Shown in pieces: positions 34,925 to 44,628 of a DNA stretch of 64,000 nt. The notes under the pieces are model-generated. The model was not told the DNA's origin. It made no database searches and saw nothing but the letters and a program-made list of their open reading frames with translations. Position 1 is the stretch's first letter. Each line of letters starts with the position of its first letter. The translations under genes and the position numbers were made by a program. Source of the stretch: Caenorhabditis remanei (Eukaryota; Nematoda; Chromadorea; Rhabditida; Rhabditidae). The DNA lies in NCBI RefSeq assembly GCF_010183535.1, contig NC_071329.1:16382879-16446878 (forward strand), written 5' to 3'.

Positions 34925-34993
34925 GCCTCGGTGGCTCAGTAGGGTGACGGCGCTGCCGGTAGTCAGTAGGTGTTGAGTTCGAACCCATGCTGG
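34925..34993 (+). other. tRNA-like sequence (possible SINE head)
   Basis: TGGCTCAGTAGG at 34932 matches the tRNA A-box pattern and GAGTTCGAACCC at about 34974 matches the B box, at the normal spacing. The acceptor arms do not pair, so it is not a functional tRNA gene. More likely a tRNA-derived repeat head inside the MULE-like element. Confidence 0.4.
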
Positions 34994-35376
34994 CGAAATT
35001 ATTTTGTTGATATTTATTAAACATTAATTCTCAATTTTTCAATAAGTTAAGAAGTTTTTTTCTGCTTTTTAGGCCTTAGGACAGATTTTAGCACACATTT
35101 TTACTATTTTAGGACAGATTTCTACTTTGTGTCTTTATTCGAGTTTCTACTAAACGTTTTGGTAATTTCTAGGTGTGTTATTCTGAAAATTCAGAAATTC
35201 TGACCCAGTATCAACTGGTTACAAAACTTGGGGGACTTTAGCTTTATATTTCTATAATTATAGTCAAAAAATTCAAATCTGGCGCCTATTTTTAGAGTTC
35301 AATAGAGCGCATTTGCATTACCCCCAGTTAGTGTCTGATATTTACGTTTGAGTAAAATGGTGGAAGTTATCCAGTA

Positions 35377-35518
35377 CTGTGAAAAAAATAAAGTTTCGAC
35401 AAGGATTTTCAAAAAAAATTTTGGCGGGAAAAACACTTTAGTTCACAAATGCACTAAAGTGTTTTTCCCGCCAAAATTTTTTTTGAAAATCCTTGTCGAA
35501 ACTTTATTTTTTTCACAG
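35377..35518. mobile_element. near-perfect hairpin MITE with TA duplication, inside a coding exon
   Basis: About 65 bp perfectly inverted around a 12-base loop. Ends CTGTGAAAAAAATAAAG and CTTTATTTTTTTCACAG, flanked by TA on each side (35375-35376, 35519-35520). TA duplication indicates Tc1/mariner mobilisation. It adds 48 codons without a stop to exon 1 of the host BTB copy. Confidence 0.92.
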
Positions 35519-35637
35519 TACAAGAGTGCGGAACAAATAGTCCACAATTTTAGAAAGGTTATAATGGAAATTAGCGATCAAAATGGAATCAAATGGTATA
35601 AAAAATAAAGAAACAAAGCATTCACATTTATGTTTAC

Positions 35638-35967
35638 CAGAGTTGCAACGGGCCGGGCCGGGCCGGGCCGAAATCAGAAATTCTCCGGCCCGCGGCCCGG
35701 CCCGGCCCGGCCCGTTTCGGCCCGGATTTTCAGTACTAAAAAATTTCAAAATTTTTTTTCGAATTTTTTCCGATTTTTTCGGAAAATTGGAATTTTGGGG
35801 TCTCATATCTCAATTTAAACGCATTTTTTTAGATATACTTGGGAAAAAAATTTGGAAAATTATTGAAAAAAAATTATTGAAAAAAAAAATTCTAGTGAAA
35901 AAAATTCAAAAATTCAAATCCGGGCCGACCGGGCCGGGCCGGGCCGGGCCGGAATGTTGCAAGTATG
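35638..35967. mobile_element. hAT-type MITE with GGGCC arrays, copy 3
   Basis: 8-bp duplication ATGTTTAC at 35630-35637 and 35968-35975. Ends CAGAGTTGCAA and TTGCAAGTATG. GGGCC arrays flank an AT-rich centre whose sequence differs from copy 1. It is inserted two bases from a 3' splice site. Confidence 0.9.
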
Positions 35968-36181
35968 ATGTTTACAGTACTTGGTTGGCGCACGTTTCTG
36001 TAATCAACCAGCAGTACGCTTCATACCGTGCAAACTACTCGTGGATTTTTGATTGGGCACAGTTAAAAGCCCAAAGATGTGTCGGACTAACTGGAAAAAT
36101 CATTGTCAGATCAGCTGAAAACGTTTTTACTGCATTCAACGTTAATGTTGACTTGAAAAATCCTGTGCAAAGCATCACGGA

Positions 36182-36398
36182 CAGGGTGCTCCACCGGCGG
36201 TAAAATCGAAGAAAAACCGGTTTTTTTCAACCGGTGAAAATCGTTTCTTCAATCGGTTAATTTCAACCGGTTTTACAAAAATAAAAACCGATTTAAAACC
36301 GAACAAAAATCGGAAGAAATCGATTTTCTTCGATTTTGTTTCGAAAAAAAACCGTTCGGTTTCGGTTTTCATCGGTTTAGAAACCGGTTAAAAATCTG
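36182..36398. mobile_element. hAT-like element built of CCGGTT motifs
   Basis: Begins CAGGGTGCTCCACCGG and ends ...AACCGGTTAAAAATCTG (inverted CAGATTTTTAACCGG). The interior is made of AACCGG/CCGGTT and AAAACCGA motifs. The flanking 8-mers differ (ATCACGGA and TTTCAGCT), so the two sides come from different BTB copies. It marks a deletion or recombination junction. Confidence 0.6.
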
Positions 36399-36419
36399 TT
36401 TCAGCTGAAATAATCAAAA

Positions 36420-36800
36420 ATGGCGGAAGTTATCCAGTACAAAAGTGCGGAAAAAACAGTCAACAGCAGTCCGGTGGACGTAGTCCTCGAAGTTAGCGAT
36501 CGAATTGGACCAGAAAAAGCACTGAAATCAAAGTCATGTTTACAGTAGTTGGATGACTTGTGTTCTTCACAATAATAAGAACGGTGCCGATTTGAAATGC
36601 CATCAGTGATTGGCCATGTCGAATATCATCTTCTCCACAATACTAAAATTGGAAATGAGAAATTGATGTGGATTGCTGATGCATATGGAATGAATGAGCT
36701 ACTAGAGAAGACTGTTCGTCAAACAACTACTGTCGAAACGGCGAAGTTGTCGGAGGATCCGAAGGTGATTGTACTCGATCACATTCTATTGTACTCTATC
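36420..36800 (+). pseudogene. BTB paralogue remnant, middle exons deleted
   Basis: Starts with the family exon 1 (ATG-GCG-GAA, M-A-E-V-I-Q-Y-K-S-A), diverges after about 60 bases, and has the exon 2 acceptor (GTTTACAG) followed by an immediate TAG. From 36599 it matches the last exon (M-P-S-V-I-G-H-V-E-Y, W-I-A-D-A-Y-G-M) without the BTB exons. The tail is shortened by an internal deletion and lacks the normal stop. Confidence 0.8.
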
Positions 36801-36861
36801 ATTTCATTTTTGTTGATTTCATTTGTTATTGTTGTTGATTGTTTTGTTGAATTGAAATTCT

Positions 36862-37031
36862 CATACTTGTCAAATCACGGGCCGGCCCGGGCCGGGCCCT
36901 CTGAAAATTTCAGGGCCCGGGCCGGCCCGCAGCAAGCTTTTTTTTCAATATTTTGACGGGCCGGCCCGGGCCGGGCCGGGCCGGGCCGGAAGATTTTTTT
37001 AGCGGGCCCGGCCCGGCCCGTGACAAGTATG
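36862..37031. mobile_element. hAT-type MITE with GGGCC arrays, copy 4 (short)
   Basis: 8-bp duplication GAAATTCT at 36854-36861 and 37032-37039. Ends CATACTTGTCA and TGACAAGTATG. It consists of GGGCC arrays with almost no AT-rich centre, so it is an internally deleted form at 170 bp. Confidence 0.9.
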
Positions 37032-37039
37032 GAAATTCT

Positions 37040-39134
37040 AAACTCTCTGAAATTCTGAGAGATACCGTGACTGCTTTTGTGAGAATAGGCTTATCAGAAT
37101 GAATTTATTGAATAAGAATAGGTTTTTAAAAAGAAGAAGAAAGATAAGTATTATTATATTATTATAATAGACCTTTTCCCGTTGATGTTATAGAACGGAC
37201 ACATTTACTTAACCCAACACTCTTACTTGTTAGAACATGGTCGTCTTATTATGTATAGGTTTATTAATTAAGATAGGGTTTCTATGATGTAGCCTAAAAT
37301 GAGAGATGAGTTACTAATGTTAGCTACTAATGAAGAAGGGAATAAACATGATAGCTATAAATAGGGGGAAGTTAAACATAAAAATAATTACTGTTCATTA
37401 AGCGTTTCCTAGCACACGACTGGCAATAAGAAGAATCACATTCTCTGCGAGGGAAAGAGAAGTCACATACTATAACAAAACGGTACTCGTGTTTTACTTT
37501 GACCCTCTATAAGCTTAGCTTAGACTAACACTCTATTCTATCTTACCATCATTTATTAGTACTTGTGATTAGATATCAGAATATGAGATTAAGGGTTTTA
37601 AATATCATATTTGGGAATAGATATAAATATAGGAATAAGGGATAAGCATAAAATGTAAAAGGAGTAAAATATAAGTGAGAGAGAGGTTTTACTCACATCC
37701 CCTCATCTCCAACACACCACCAACTGCCGAATACTCGTTCCTTTCTTCCTCCTTTCCGGTGGGCTTGGCTTCGCTTAGGGTAACTGTTGAGGAAGACTTG
37801 ACACGGTGACTCGCACAGTTACGTATTTTTGTACTTCTCCGAAAAGATACATATCGCCTGCAGTAAAACTGAACAGGGAGGTTTCCAGGAAGCGGTACTG
37901 TTATCGATGTGTATCTCAATTTCGCTGAACGCATTGAAGTAGCACAATCGCAATGACTGATCCACAACTATCGAGTTGACATCCATGATCGGAAGATAAG
38001 CGGGATTTATCCGATGTATCTGCCTAACGATAAGCCGGTGTCTGAACGCATTGTCCAGGAGAATAAAAAGAATTTAGAAAGAATAGAAATACGAATTGAC
38101 CACTAACACATGTAGTCTAGAGTGAGGAATCTCACAAGCCTTTCTCTCTTTATATACCCTCTACTATTTACTCAGAGGCGGAGTCTCCAGGATTGACTAA
38201 TAGCGTGTCAAAGTCTGTGTGCCTAACACTCGAGGTATTTACCACCATATGTCAATAGGCTTTTAAGGGGCAGTGATTTATATCGCACCTAATCTCATGG
38301 GAAATCGGACCATTATTTGCAAGATCTGGTCGGGATTATCGTGTTGCATTCTCATGGAAGACGTTAATCTCTACAGAGGGGTACTGTACACAAATCTCGG
38401 TGAAAATTATTTGCATGGCCTCTTAGCTATAGTATCCCACAATTCTGTTAGTCAGTATCACAATCAATTCCCATTCTGACACATTCAGTGACGGGTGTTC
38501 TCAAAGTTTTCCTTCCAACCTGAAGTTCCATGTTTAACGTAAGTCACACAAGATCTTTTCTGGGTACGTAGAATTTTCAGCGGTAAAAATTGCTGCTTTT
38601 GACTATAACAGCAAAAAAAGTGTTTCCTTGAAGGCAAAAGAAGAACAGATGTAAGTTTTACAAGATCATAAGTTTCCTAGGCTGCTCCAAAGGTTCAAAT
38701 TGCTCACTAGTCAGTTCGAAGGTGTCAAGCAAACATCACTACCAAGATCATCGCTCTGATGAAACAAAATTCGAGATTGGCAATTCCACCCATTTCAAAT
38801 ACAGCAACAAGTAGTAATTGCTCCTTCTACTCGTCCTTTGAGATTGGTCATAAATACGAAATCATGTTTATTTTTTCAGTTTGTTTAGCTTTCAAAAAAT
38901 ATTTAAAGGACTTCATAAGATAACAAATACACATTGAAGGTTAGGTGACCACAGTACACTCAGAAGATGACGTCACGACACGTCTCTGTGATAGACCGGG
39001 GGCTACGAGTCGATTGTCATCTGGAGAAAGGGCAGATGATGGATTATGAGCAGAAAACTGTCTCTATCTAATCGTCCAATACACATCCATTCCCCTTTCC
39101 CTTATTCTTTTCATTGATTTTTTCTGTTTTTACA
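37040..39134. other. 2.1-kb region without recognised genes
   Basis: 37040-37680 is AT-rich with a CTATAAATAGGG box near 37358 and TGTTAGAACATGG at 37230. 37680-38560 has more balanced base composition and several short open frames on both strands. It could hold a decayed retroelement, but I found no paired LTR, primer-binding site or protein motif. The last 200 bases form the promoter of the small acidic gene. Confidence 0.35.
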
Positions 39135-39412
39135 ATGGCTACTCAATCAACATCATCCAATCCTCTAGAAGCAAACTCCCCGGGAAAAAAACCATACCGA
39201 CAACGTAAGTATTTAAAAAATTATACTGGAGAAGCCCGTAATCTGAATTTTCAGAAAATAATGCCGGAATTGTGCTGCTTGACGAATTGGATCCAGATCA
39301 GAATAAAGCAGATGTAGAACATATCAACGACGAGGAGCTGGACTTTGGTGACGTTGAATACGAGAACATGGAGTTTAGAAATGCACCAACTGATATGGAT
39401 CCGGGAAACTGA
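39135..39412 (+). CDS. small acidic protein, unknown function
   Basis: Two exons, 39135-39204 and 39255-39412, give 75 residues. A Ser/Pro/Lys-rich start (S-P-G-K-K-P-Y-R-Q) is followed by a strongly acidic half (L-L-D-E-L-D-P-D-Q, I-N-D-E-E-L-D-F-G-D-V-E-Y-E-N-M-E). No signal peptide and no known domain. A degraded copy with the same intron lies at 46836-47100, upstream of the next BATH block, so this segment and its 3' flank were duplicated together. Confidence 0.6.
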
Positions 39413-39716
39413 TAACATGATATTAATAAAATTCTTTTAAACATCTTTTCGATGTAAATTAATGATTTTGGAATATTTTAAAAACAAGAAGATTCATAAC
39501 AAAAACAACAGAAAAAACTCCGCTTCAAGAAGATTTTTGAACTTTTGATTTCATTATTTTCGAGGAGATTTTTGAACTTTTGATGTTATGTATAATTTTA
39601 TGCAAACAAATTGTTCAGCTATGTAAATTATTCCTGTCAGTTAATTATCATAAAGATACCAAACGATCATTCCAAAATGCATATAAAGGGAGAGAAGTCA
39701 ACACTTCTCATCAAAA
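39413..39716. other. intergenic spacer
   Basis: 3' flank of the small acidic gene, with TTTTTGAACTTTTGAT twice in tandem near 39535 and 39570, then the upstream region of the C6 gene. No exon. Confidence 0.4.
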
Positions 39717-42700
39717 ATGAACTGGTTCATAATCATTTCTTTATTCTTCATTTGGAATTTCCAAGAATGTCACTGCTGTTTGAAATCGAAAAGGAGTGCA
39801 GATTATTGCGAGTGCTCCGATATTACTGATATTCTTTACTCATCATTTGACTCAGGTTTGTATGAGCCCAATAAATCTTATTTTATAAATTGATTTAATT
39901 TCAGATAAAAATGACATACTAATTAGTGAGAAAGTTGGTTGCGTTAGAAATATTACTTGCCGTGATAGTTATTTGACGTATGTCACAACTACTTTTAGTA
40001 CATCGGAAATAGTTCGCCCTGATGATAGTCATAAAGATAGTAAAGCAGTGAGTTCAATCCTAAATATGTTTTAATTCAAATTTCACTTATAGTATGTGGA
40101 CAGTGCTGATCTTCAAACTGGGGTACTAACAGGATCTGTTGATGTATTTTCTTTGTTTGGAATGACATGTGAGAACAAGAAATGGTATGTAACCAAATAC
40201 CCTTTCGGAGTACATTATATTACGGAAGACTCCGAAACCAAATTCATTACTGGAGGTTTGGATGGAAAAAGGTCGGAAATCGAAAGTGTTATGTGGTAAG
40301 TTGAATGTTTTTTTTCTTGAATTGATTTTGCTTTTGCAGTCTTCCTATTGAGCCCCCATGCAGGTGCTCCGATATTACTGATATTCTTTACTCATCATTT
40401 GACTCAGGTTTGTATGAGCCCAACAGAGCTGTGCGGAATTCCTTCCTTCGACTTCCTTCTTCCTTCTTCCGGGCCTTTTTTCACTTCCTTCTTCATTCTT
40501 CCCTCTTCCTTTTTAAAATTTCACTTTCTTCTTCCTTCTTCCTTCTTCCTATTCAAAAATTTTACTTCCTTCTTCCATGTTCCTTCTTCCGTTGAAAAGT
40601 TTACTAAAATTTTGTAATTTTCGACGAAACTTTGGCGGAATTTTGTATGAAACAACATCAAAATTCGTTTTCAGAGATGACTAGAAAAAAGTTTCCTCAA
40701 ATTTGTCATTTTCAAAATTAACTTCCGATTTCCCGGTTCGGAACCCAACTTCCTTCTTCCTTCCTTCTTCCTTCTTCCGGGCCTTTTTTCACTTCCTTCT
40801 TCCTTCTTCCCTTTTCAAAAATTTACTTCTTTCTTCCTTCTTCCTTCTTCCCTTTTCAAAAACTTTACTTCCGCACAGCTTTGGAACCCAATAAATCTTA
40901 TTTTATAAATTGATTTAATTTCAGATAGAAATGACATACTAATTAGTGAGAAAGTTGGTTGCGCTAGAAATATTACTTGCCGTGATAGTTATTTGACGTA
41001 TGTCACAACTTCTTTTAGTTCATCGGAAATCGTTCGCCCTGATGATAGTCATAAAGATAGTAAAGCAGTGAGTTCAATCCTAAATATGTTTGGCAAACAC
41101 TCTTTGACTACACTTGCTCTTTGACTCCACATTCTCTTTCGCTCTAAAGTATCTTTGACTACAGTTTTCTCTTTGACTTCATTATACTCTTTGACTACTA
41201 GCTCTCTTTGACTTCACTTCCCCAATAATGACTATTTGAATGCATACATTCTTCTAAATAGTTTGAGAAGCTCTAAATATTCCTGACTCCACTAATCATA
41301 AATTAGTTTTTGTCGCGTTCCAGGATCATTCGGGATCGTTAACTGAATATCTTGAGCGGGAGCAACAAAATTAATTTCTATTAAATTACAGCTTCCATCA
41401 CAGTTCCCCTGTTTTAAGAATATTTGTGTGAGTAACTGTTATGTTCTTAGGTGGCGGAGAGTGGAGTATAAATAACCATTTATTTACATATGGAATAACC
41501 CAAAACTATTAGTTCTATAGGCTTATACAGGCAGATCTTCTTGCCACGTGTGAGCTCAGGGTTAAGCAATCAATTGGCTAGGCCATGCTAGTTCACGCCA
41601 CAACAGTAATCTATACTCTGATTCATAGTTAAGAATAATGAGATGCAAAAACCGAGAAGCTTGGTATTTACTCAAGTTTTGATTAACAACTCATGGCAAT
41701 TGACTATACTCAAAAAATCTAAGTTGTTTGAGATATTGGAAAATAAGATATCCTTTTCAAAGTTTGAACTGTAGAATCTTCCATTTTCTAATTAAAACAC
41801 TGTTTCGACTATCTAGACCAGAGTTACATGGAAACGAACATTTCATATTCGGCAGACTTGCAAAATATCGGCCCGGCCCGGCTCGGCCCGTCGGCCCGGG
41901 CCGGGCCGGGCCGGGCCGGGCCGGGCCGGTAGAGAAAGTTGCCGGCCCGGCCCGGCCCGGTCGGCCCGGAGTCAAAAAATGAGCACAATTTTTTCACAAA
42001 ATTTTTTGAAATTTTTTGAAATTTTCATCAAAAATAGTCAAAAATCCTATGTACACTTGAATTTTATCGATATGTAAAAACATAGTCGAAAATTCGACTT
42101 TTTTGCGAAAAAATCAAAAAAATTTCAAAAAAATTCAAATTTTCAAATTTTTGTACTGTGACCCGGGCCGACCGGGCCGGGCCGGGCCGGGCCGGGCCGG
42201 GCCGGTGAAAATTCTCAAATCGGCCCGGCCCGGCCCGGCCCGGCCCGGCCCGTTGCAAGTATGATATTCGGGAGTCGGTAGTCGGAATTCCATGAAACAT
42301 CTAGACCATAAAGGAAAATGGTAAAATTGGTTATGGTTATAACACATTGTTATTCATTAGCAAAATTGACTATCTAGTTACATGCAAGTTTTTTAACTAA
42401 CTTTCAGTGGCTCTAATCAGTATTGAATGTTCAGAGCTTCTCAAACTATTTAGAAGAATGTATTGTTACATGTACCTCGGTTGGGTATATGTCTTCCAGT
42501 CTTTATCTACTGTGGCATAACCTCTGGTGGGGTCTATGCCTACAGTCTTTTCATATACATTACATAACAGAACACAACTATAATAAAGGGGTTTATTAAA
42601 TAAAGCTAAATGAAGATTAAGTATAACAGAGTAAAATATAAAAGCAAGGATATATGAATAAGCATGATGCCTCGACTGACAAGTCGGCGTGCTTCCTTTC

Positions 42701-43211
42701 CTCTGCGCCCTGCCGTTTCTCTGCGCCCTCTCTTCTCTGACAAAGAGCTAGTAGTCAAAGAGTATAATGAAGTCAAAGAGAAAACTGTAGTCAAAGATAC
42801 TTTGGAGTCAAAGAGACAAATGTAGTCAAAGAGAAAAGTGAAGTCAAAGAGACTTTAGAGTCAAAGAGAATGTGGAGTCAAAGAGCAAGTGTAGTCAAAG
42901 AGTGTTTGCCAATATGTTTTAATTCAAATTTCTCTTATAGTATGTGGACAGTGCTGATCTTCAAACTGGGGTACTAACAGGATCTGTTGATGTATTTTCT
43001 TTGTTTGGAATGACATGTGAGAACAAGAAATGGTATGTAACCAAATACCCTTTCGGAGTACATTATATTACGGAAGACTCCGAAACCAAATTCATTACTG
43101 GAGGTTTGGATGGAAAAAGGTCGGAAATCGAAAGTGTTATGTGGTAAGTTGAATGTTTTTTTTTTCTTGAATTGATTTGGCTTTTGCAGCCTCCCTATTG
43201 AGCGCCCATGA
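39717..43211 (+). CDS. secreted protein with two tandem C6 (DUF281-type) domains
   Basis: Exons 39717-39855, 39905-40047, 40093-40295, 40340-40407, 40925-41067, 42941-43143 and 43190-43211 join in phase for 306 residues. A signal peptide opens the protein (M-N-W-F-I-I-I-S-L-F-F-I-W). Each module runs C-x-C-S-D-I-T-D-I, N-I-T-C-R-D-S-Y, G-M-T-C-E-N-K-K-W-Y, S-V-M-C-L-P-I-E. The cysteine spacing and the T-C-x(3)-K-W-Y motif fit the nematode C6 domain. The two copies of the third module exon encode identical residues, so the internal duplication is very recent. Introns 4 and 5 carry a 460-bp and a 1819-bp insertion, both leaving splice sites intact. Extracellular role unknown. Confidence 0.78.
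40424..40883. mobile_element. hAT-type MITE built of CTTCC arrays
   Basis: Ends CAGAGCTGTGCGGAA and TTCCGCACAGCTTTG, flanked by 8-mers GAGCCCAA (40416-40423) and GAACCCAA (40884-40891), one mismatch apart. The matching uninserted site exists in the first intron of the same gene (GAGCCCAATAAATC at about 39866). The interior is mostly CTTCCTTCTTCC-type pyrimidine tract on the + strand. It lies in an intron of the C6 gene. Confidence 0.85.
41092..42910. mobile_element. MULE-like element with minisatellite ends, 9-bp target duplication
   Basis: AATATGTTT is duplicated at 41083-41091 and 42911-42919. Inverted ends start GGCAAACACTCTTTGACTAC and are made of tandem TCTTTGACTNCA units. A further inverted block (ATTCTTCTAAATAGTTTG) lies near 41250 and 42440. 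The empty site is present in the parallel intron near 40070. It carries a nested hAT-type element (41853-42263). No transposase recognised. Confidence 0.85.
41853..42263. mobile_element. hAT-type MITE with GGGCC arrays, copy 2, nested
   Basis: 8-bp duplication ATATTCGG at 41845-41852 and 42264-42271. Ends CAGACTTGCAA and TTGCAAGTATG. It is close in sequence to copy 1 throughout, including the AT-rich centre. It lies inside the MULE-like element, so it inserted later. Confidence 0.92.
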
Positions 43212-43757
43212 ATTTGTTGTATGACTACAATTTTTTGTCTGAAATTGTTTATCGGGAAATAAAATAAAGATTCACTATATTTGTCCCGTAATTGCTCTTT
43301 TCTTACAAGGAAATCATCTAGGGTTCTCTTTGAAAATACATATCTCATTCATTTGATGAAAAACTGGAAATAAATGGGCGTGAGATAGGAAAAAGTTGCT
43401 CATTTTGTGTTACTGACTATGAGAAGCAGAGTTGAAGGAAGTGATCAAAGAAGAACATGACCGAATCGAGATGGAGAATGTGTGAGTGGGAAGCAGGAAT
43501 CAGAATCAGGGAGCATGACCCATGAGCAATTGGCTCCGCGACAATTCACAACTGTGACATTTCGCAACTGCGACACTTCGCAACTGCGACACTTCGCAAC
43601 TCACGTATGTTTCGCAACTACGACACTTCGCAACTGCGACGTTTCGCGACCATGAAAATAGCAATGGTTCAACCTAGTTTGGTCAAAACAAATTTCTGAT
43701 ATCTAATTGATTTCGCATGTTCCCGGACCCCTTTTTATAATTTTATAATTACTATAA
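43212..43757. other. intergenic region with a 16-bp minisatellite
   Basis: Contains the 3' end of the C6 gene (AATAAA at about 43260) and a short tandem repeat at 43548-43650. No coding exon. Confidence 0.5.
43548..43650 (+). repeat. tandem repeat, TTCGCAACTGCGACAC units
   Basis: About six imperfect copies of a 16-bp unit (CGCAACTGCGACACTT and variants), one interrupted by TCACGTATG. Confidence 0.8.
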
Positions 43758-44147
43758 TTACTGTTCATTAATTGCCTCCGAATATCCTCGAGTTTTGTGG
43801 AATTGTTCCTGCAAATTAGCCATCACTTCACTGAGATCCAAATTCGTGGAATAAGCTATCGTAAACTCCGTCCCAACTTCTTTTCCATTTTGCACAAAAT
43901 ATTTTATAATTTTTGCGACTGTATTTATGTGCAGACCATCAAGTCGGAACCGCACACTTTTGTTCGAAAGCTTCTCAAGACCGATTACTTTATCGCTTGT
44001 GCCAAAAATGACATTTTTGGCGGAACGAACTATTTCAAGGTCGGCGTTAGTGGGCTTATCGATGATCGTGGAAAACTCTGTAAGTGGAAGGCTATCAGTT
44101 TTTACGTTTGATAAAATGTTTTTGTAAGTCTGAGAGAGCGGAGCCAA
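43758..44147 (-). pseudogene. single-exon fragment, F-box-associated type (unsure)
   Basis: A 129-codon open frame with protein-like codon use: V-R-F-R-L-D-G-L-H-I-N-T-V-A-K and E-F-T-I-A-Y-S-T. The alternation of short strands and helices, and the L-x-V/L-D-G-L pattern, recall the C-terminal F-box-associated domain of nematode F-box proteins, but I could not identify it firmly. The ATG may be internal, since CTCTCAG just downstream of it could be a 3' splice site. No F-box lies upstream; the sequence there is GATAAT microsatellite. Confidence 0.4.
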
Positions 44148-44628
44148 TTGATAATGATAATGATAGTGATAATGATAATAAAAATGATAATAATCAATGT
44201 CAGAATGTCAGCCAAAATAAACGAGTCCGGCTTGACCCAGATTTAAACTTCGACTACGCTCAGAATTTGAATGTATATATCGTATGGACCGTCCATAACC
44301 CGTCCATACACCTGTATTTTGAATGATGTTCCATTGATTGGAACAAGAAATCGCGGCGCGTCGGAGTCTAAAAATATCAATGATTGTCTTTAAAAATAAT
44401 TTTATAACTCACTGATCATTAACCTCCTCCAGGAAAAAAATATAATGGGAAATAAAGATTGCAATCTAAACTAAATGTACCTAAAACATACTGAAATAAT
44501 AGAAGACCAGGAATGGCGCATCCTGCCTTTTACATGGAAGTCCCACCTCGAGTAGGGTGATAAAATTGGCGCCCTATTATTCTCCCTTGTAATCCTTAAT
44601 AAATAATTGAAACTTCAAACCAAACTGA

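Larger units (their letters stand above)
32944..35353. mobile_element. MULE-like element with 9-bp target duplication and long inverted ends
   Basis: AAAATGGTG is duplicated at 32935-32943 and 35354-35362. Inverted ends of about 45 bp share AAACGTAAATATCAGACAC. A second inverted pair lies inside: ACAGGTAAAACGGGGATGCC at about 33054 and GGCATCCCCGTTTTACCTGT ending near 34920. A 9-bp duplication with long inverted ends fits Mutator-like elements (family knowledge). No transposase frame is recognised, so it is non-autonomous or decayed. It carries a TA-type MITE (33548-33765) and a tRNA-like stretch (34925-34993). Confidence 0.8.
35357..36181 (+). pseudogene. BTB paralogue carrying three insertions, truncated after exon 2
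   Basis: Exon 1 (35357-35595) is the usual 95-nt exon plus a 144-nt in-frame addition (a 142-bp MITE and its TA duplication). The intron carries hAT-type copy 3, whose target duplication remakes the 3' splice site, so exon 2 starts at 35978. Homology to the gene at 29842 is near-perfect until 36181, where a CAGGGTGCTCC element replaces the rest of exon 2 and the BTB exons. The MULE-like element upstream separates it from its promoter but leaves a complete start codon. The BTB is lost, so it is a pseudogene unless the N-terminal part is used alone. Confidence 0.8.

Noticed and set aside
34925..34993. Functional tRNA gene
   Set aside because: A and B boxes are present but acceptor and T stems do not pair.
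37230..38240. Possible LTR retroelement (TGTTAGAACATGG start, TATA-like box)
   Set aside because: No second LTR, no primer-binding site or polypurine tract, no recognisable protein.
40430..40870. Ser/Phe-rich open frames in CTTCC tract
   Set aside because: Simple-sequence translation inside an intronic element; no splice or start context.
43548..43650. Possible CRISPR-like array
   Set aside because: Units are directly adjacent with no unique spacers, and the genome is a nematode's.
44084..44326. Asn/Asp-rich open frame
   Set aside because: Largely translation of a GATAAT microsatellite; no homology pattern.
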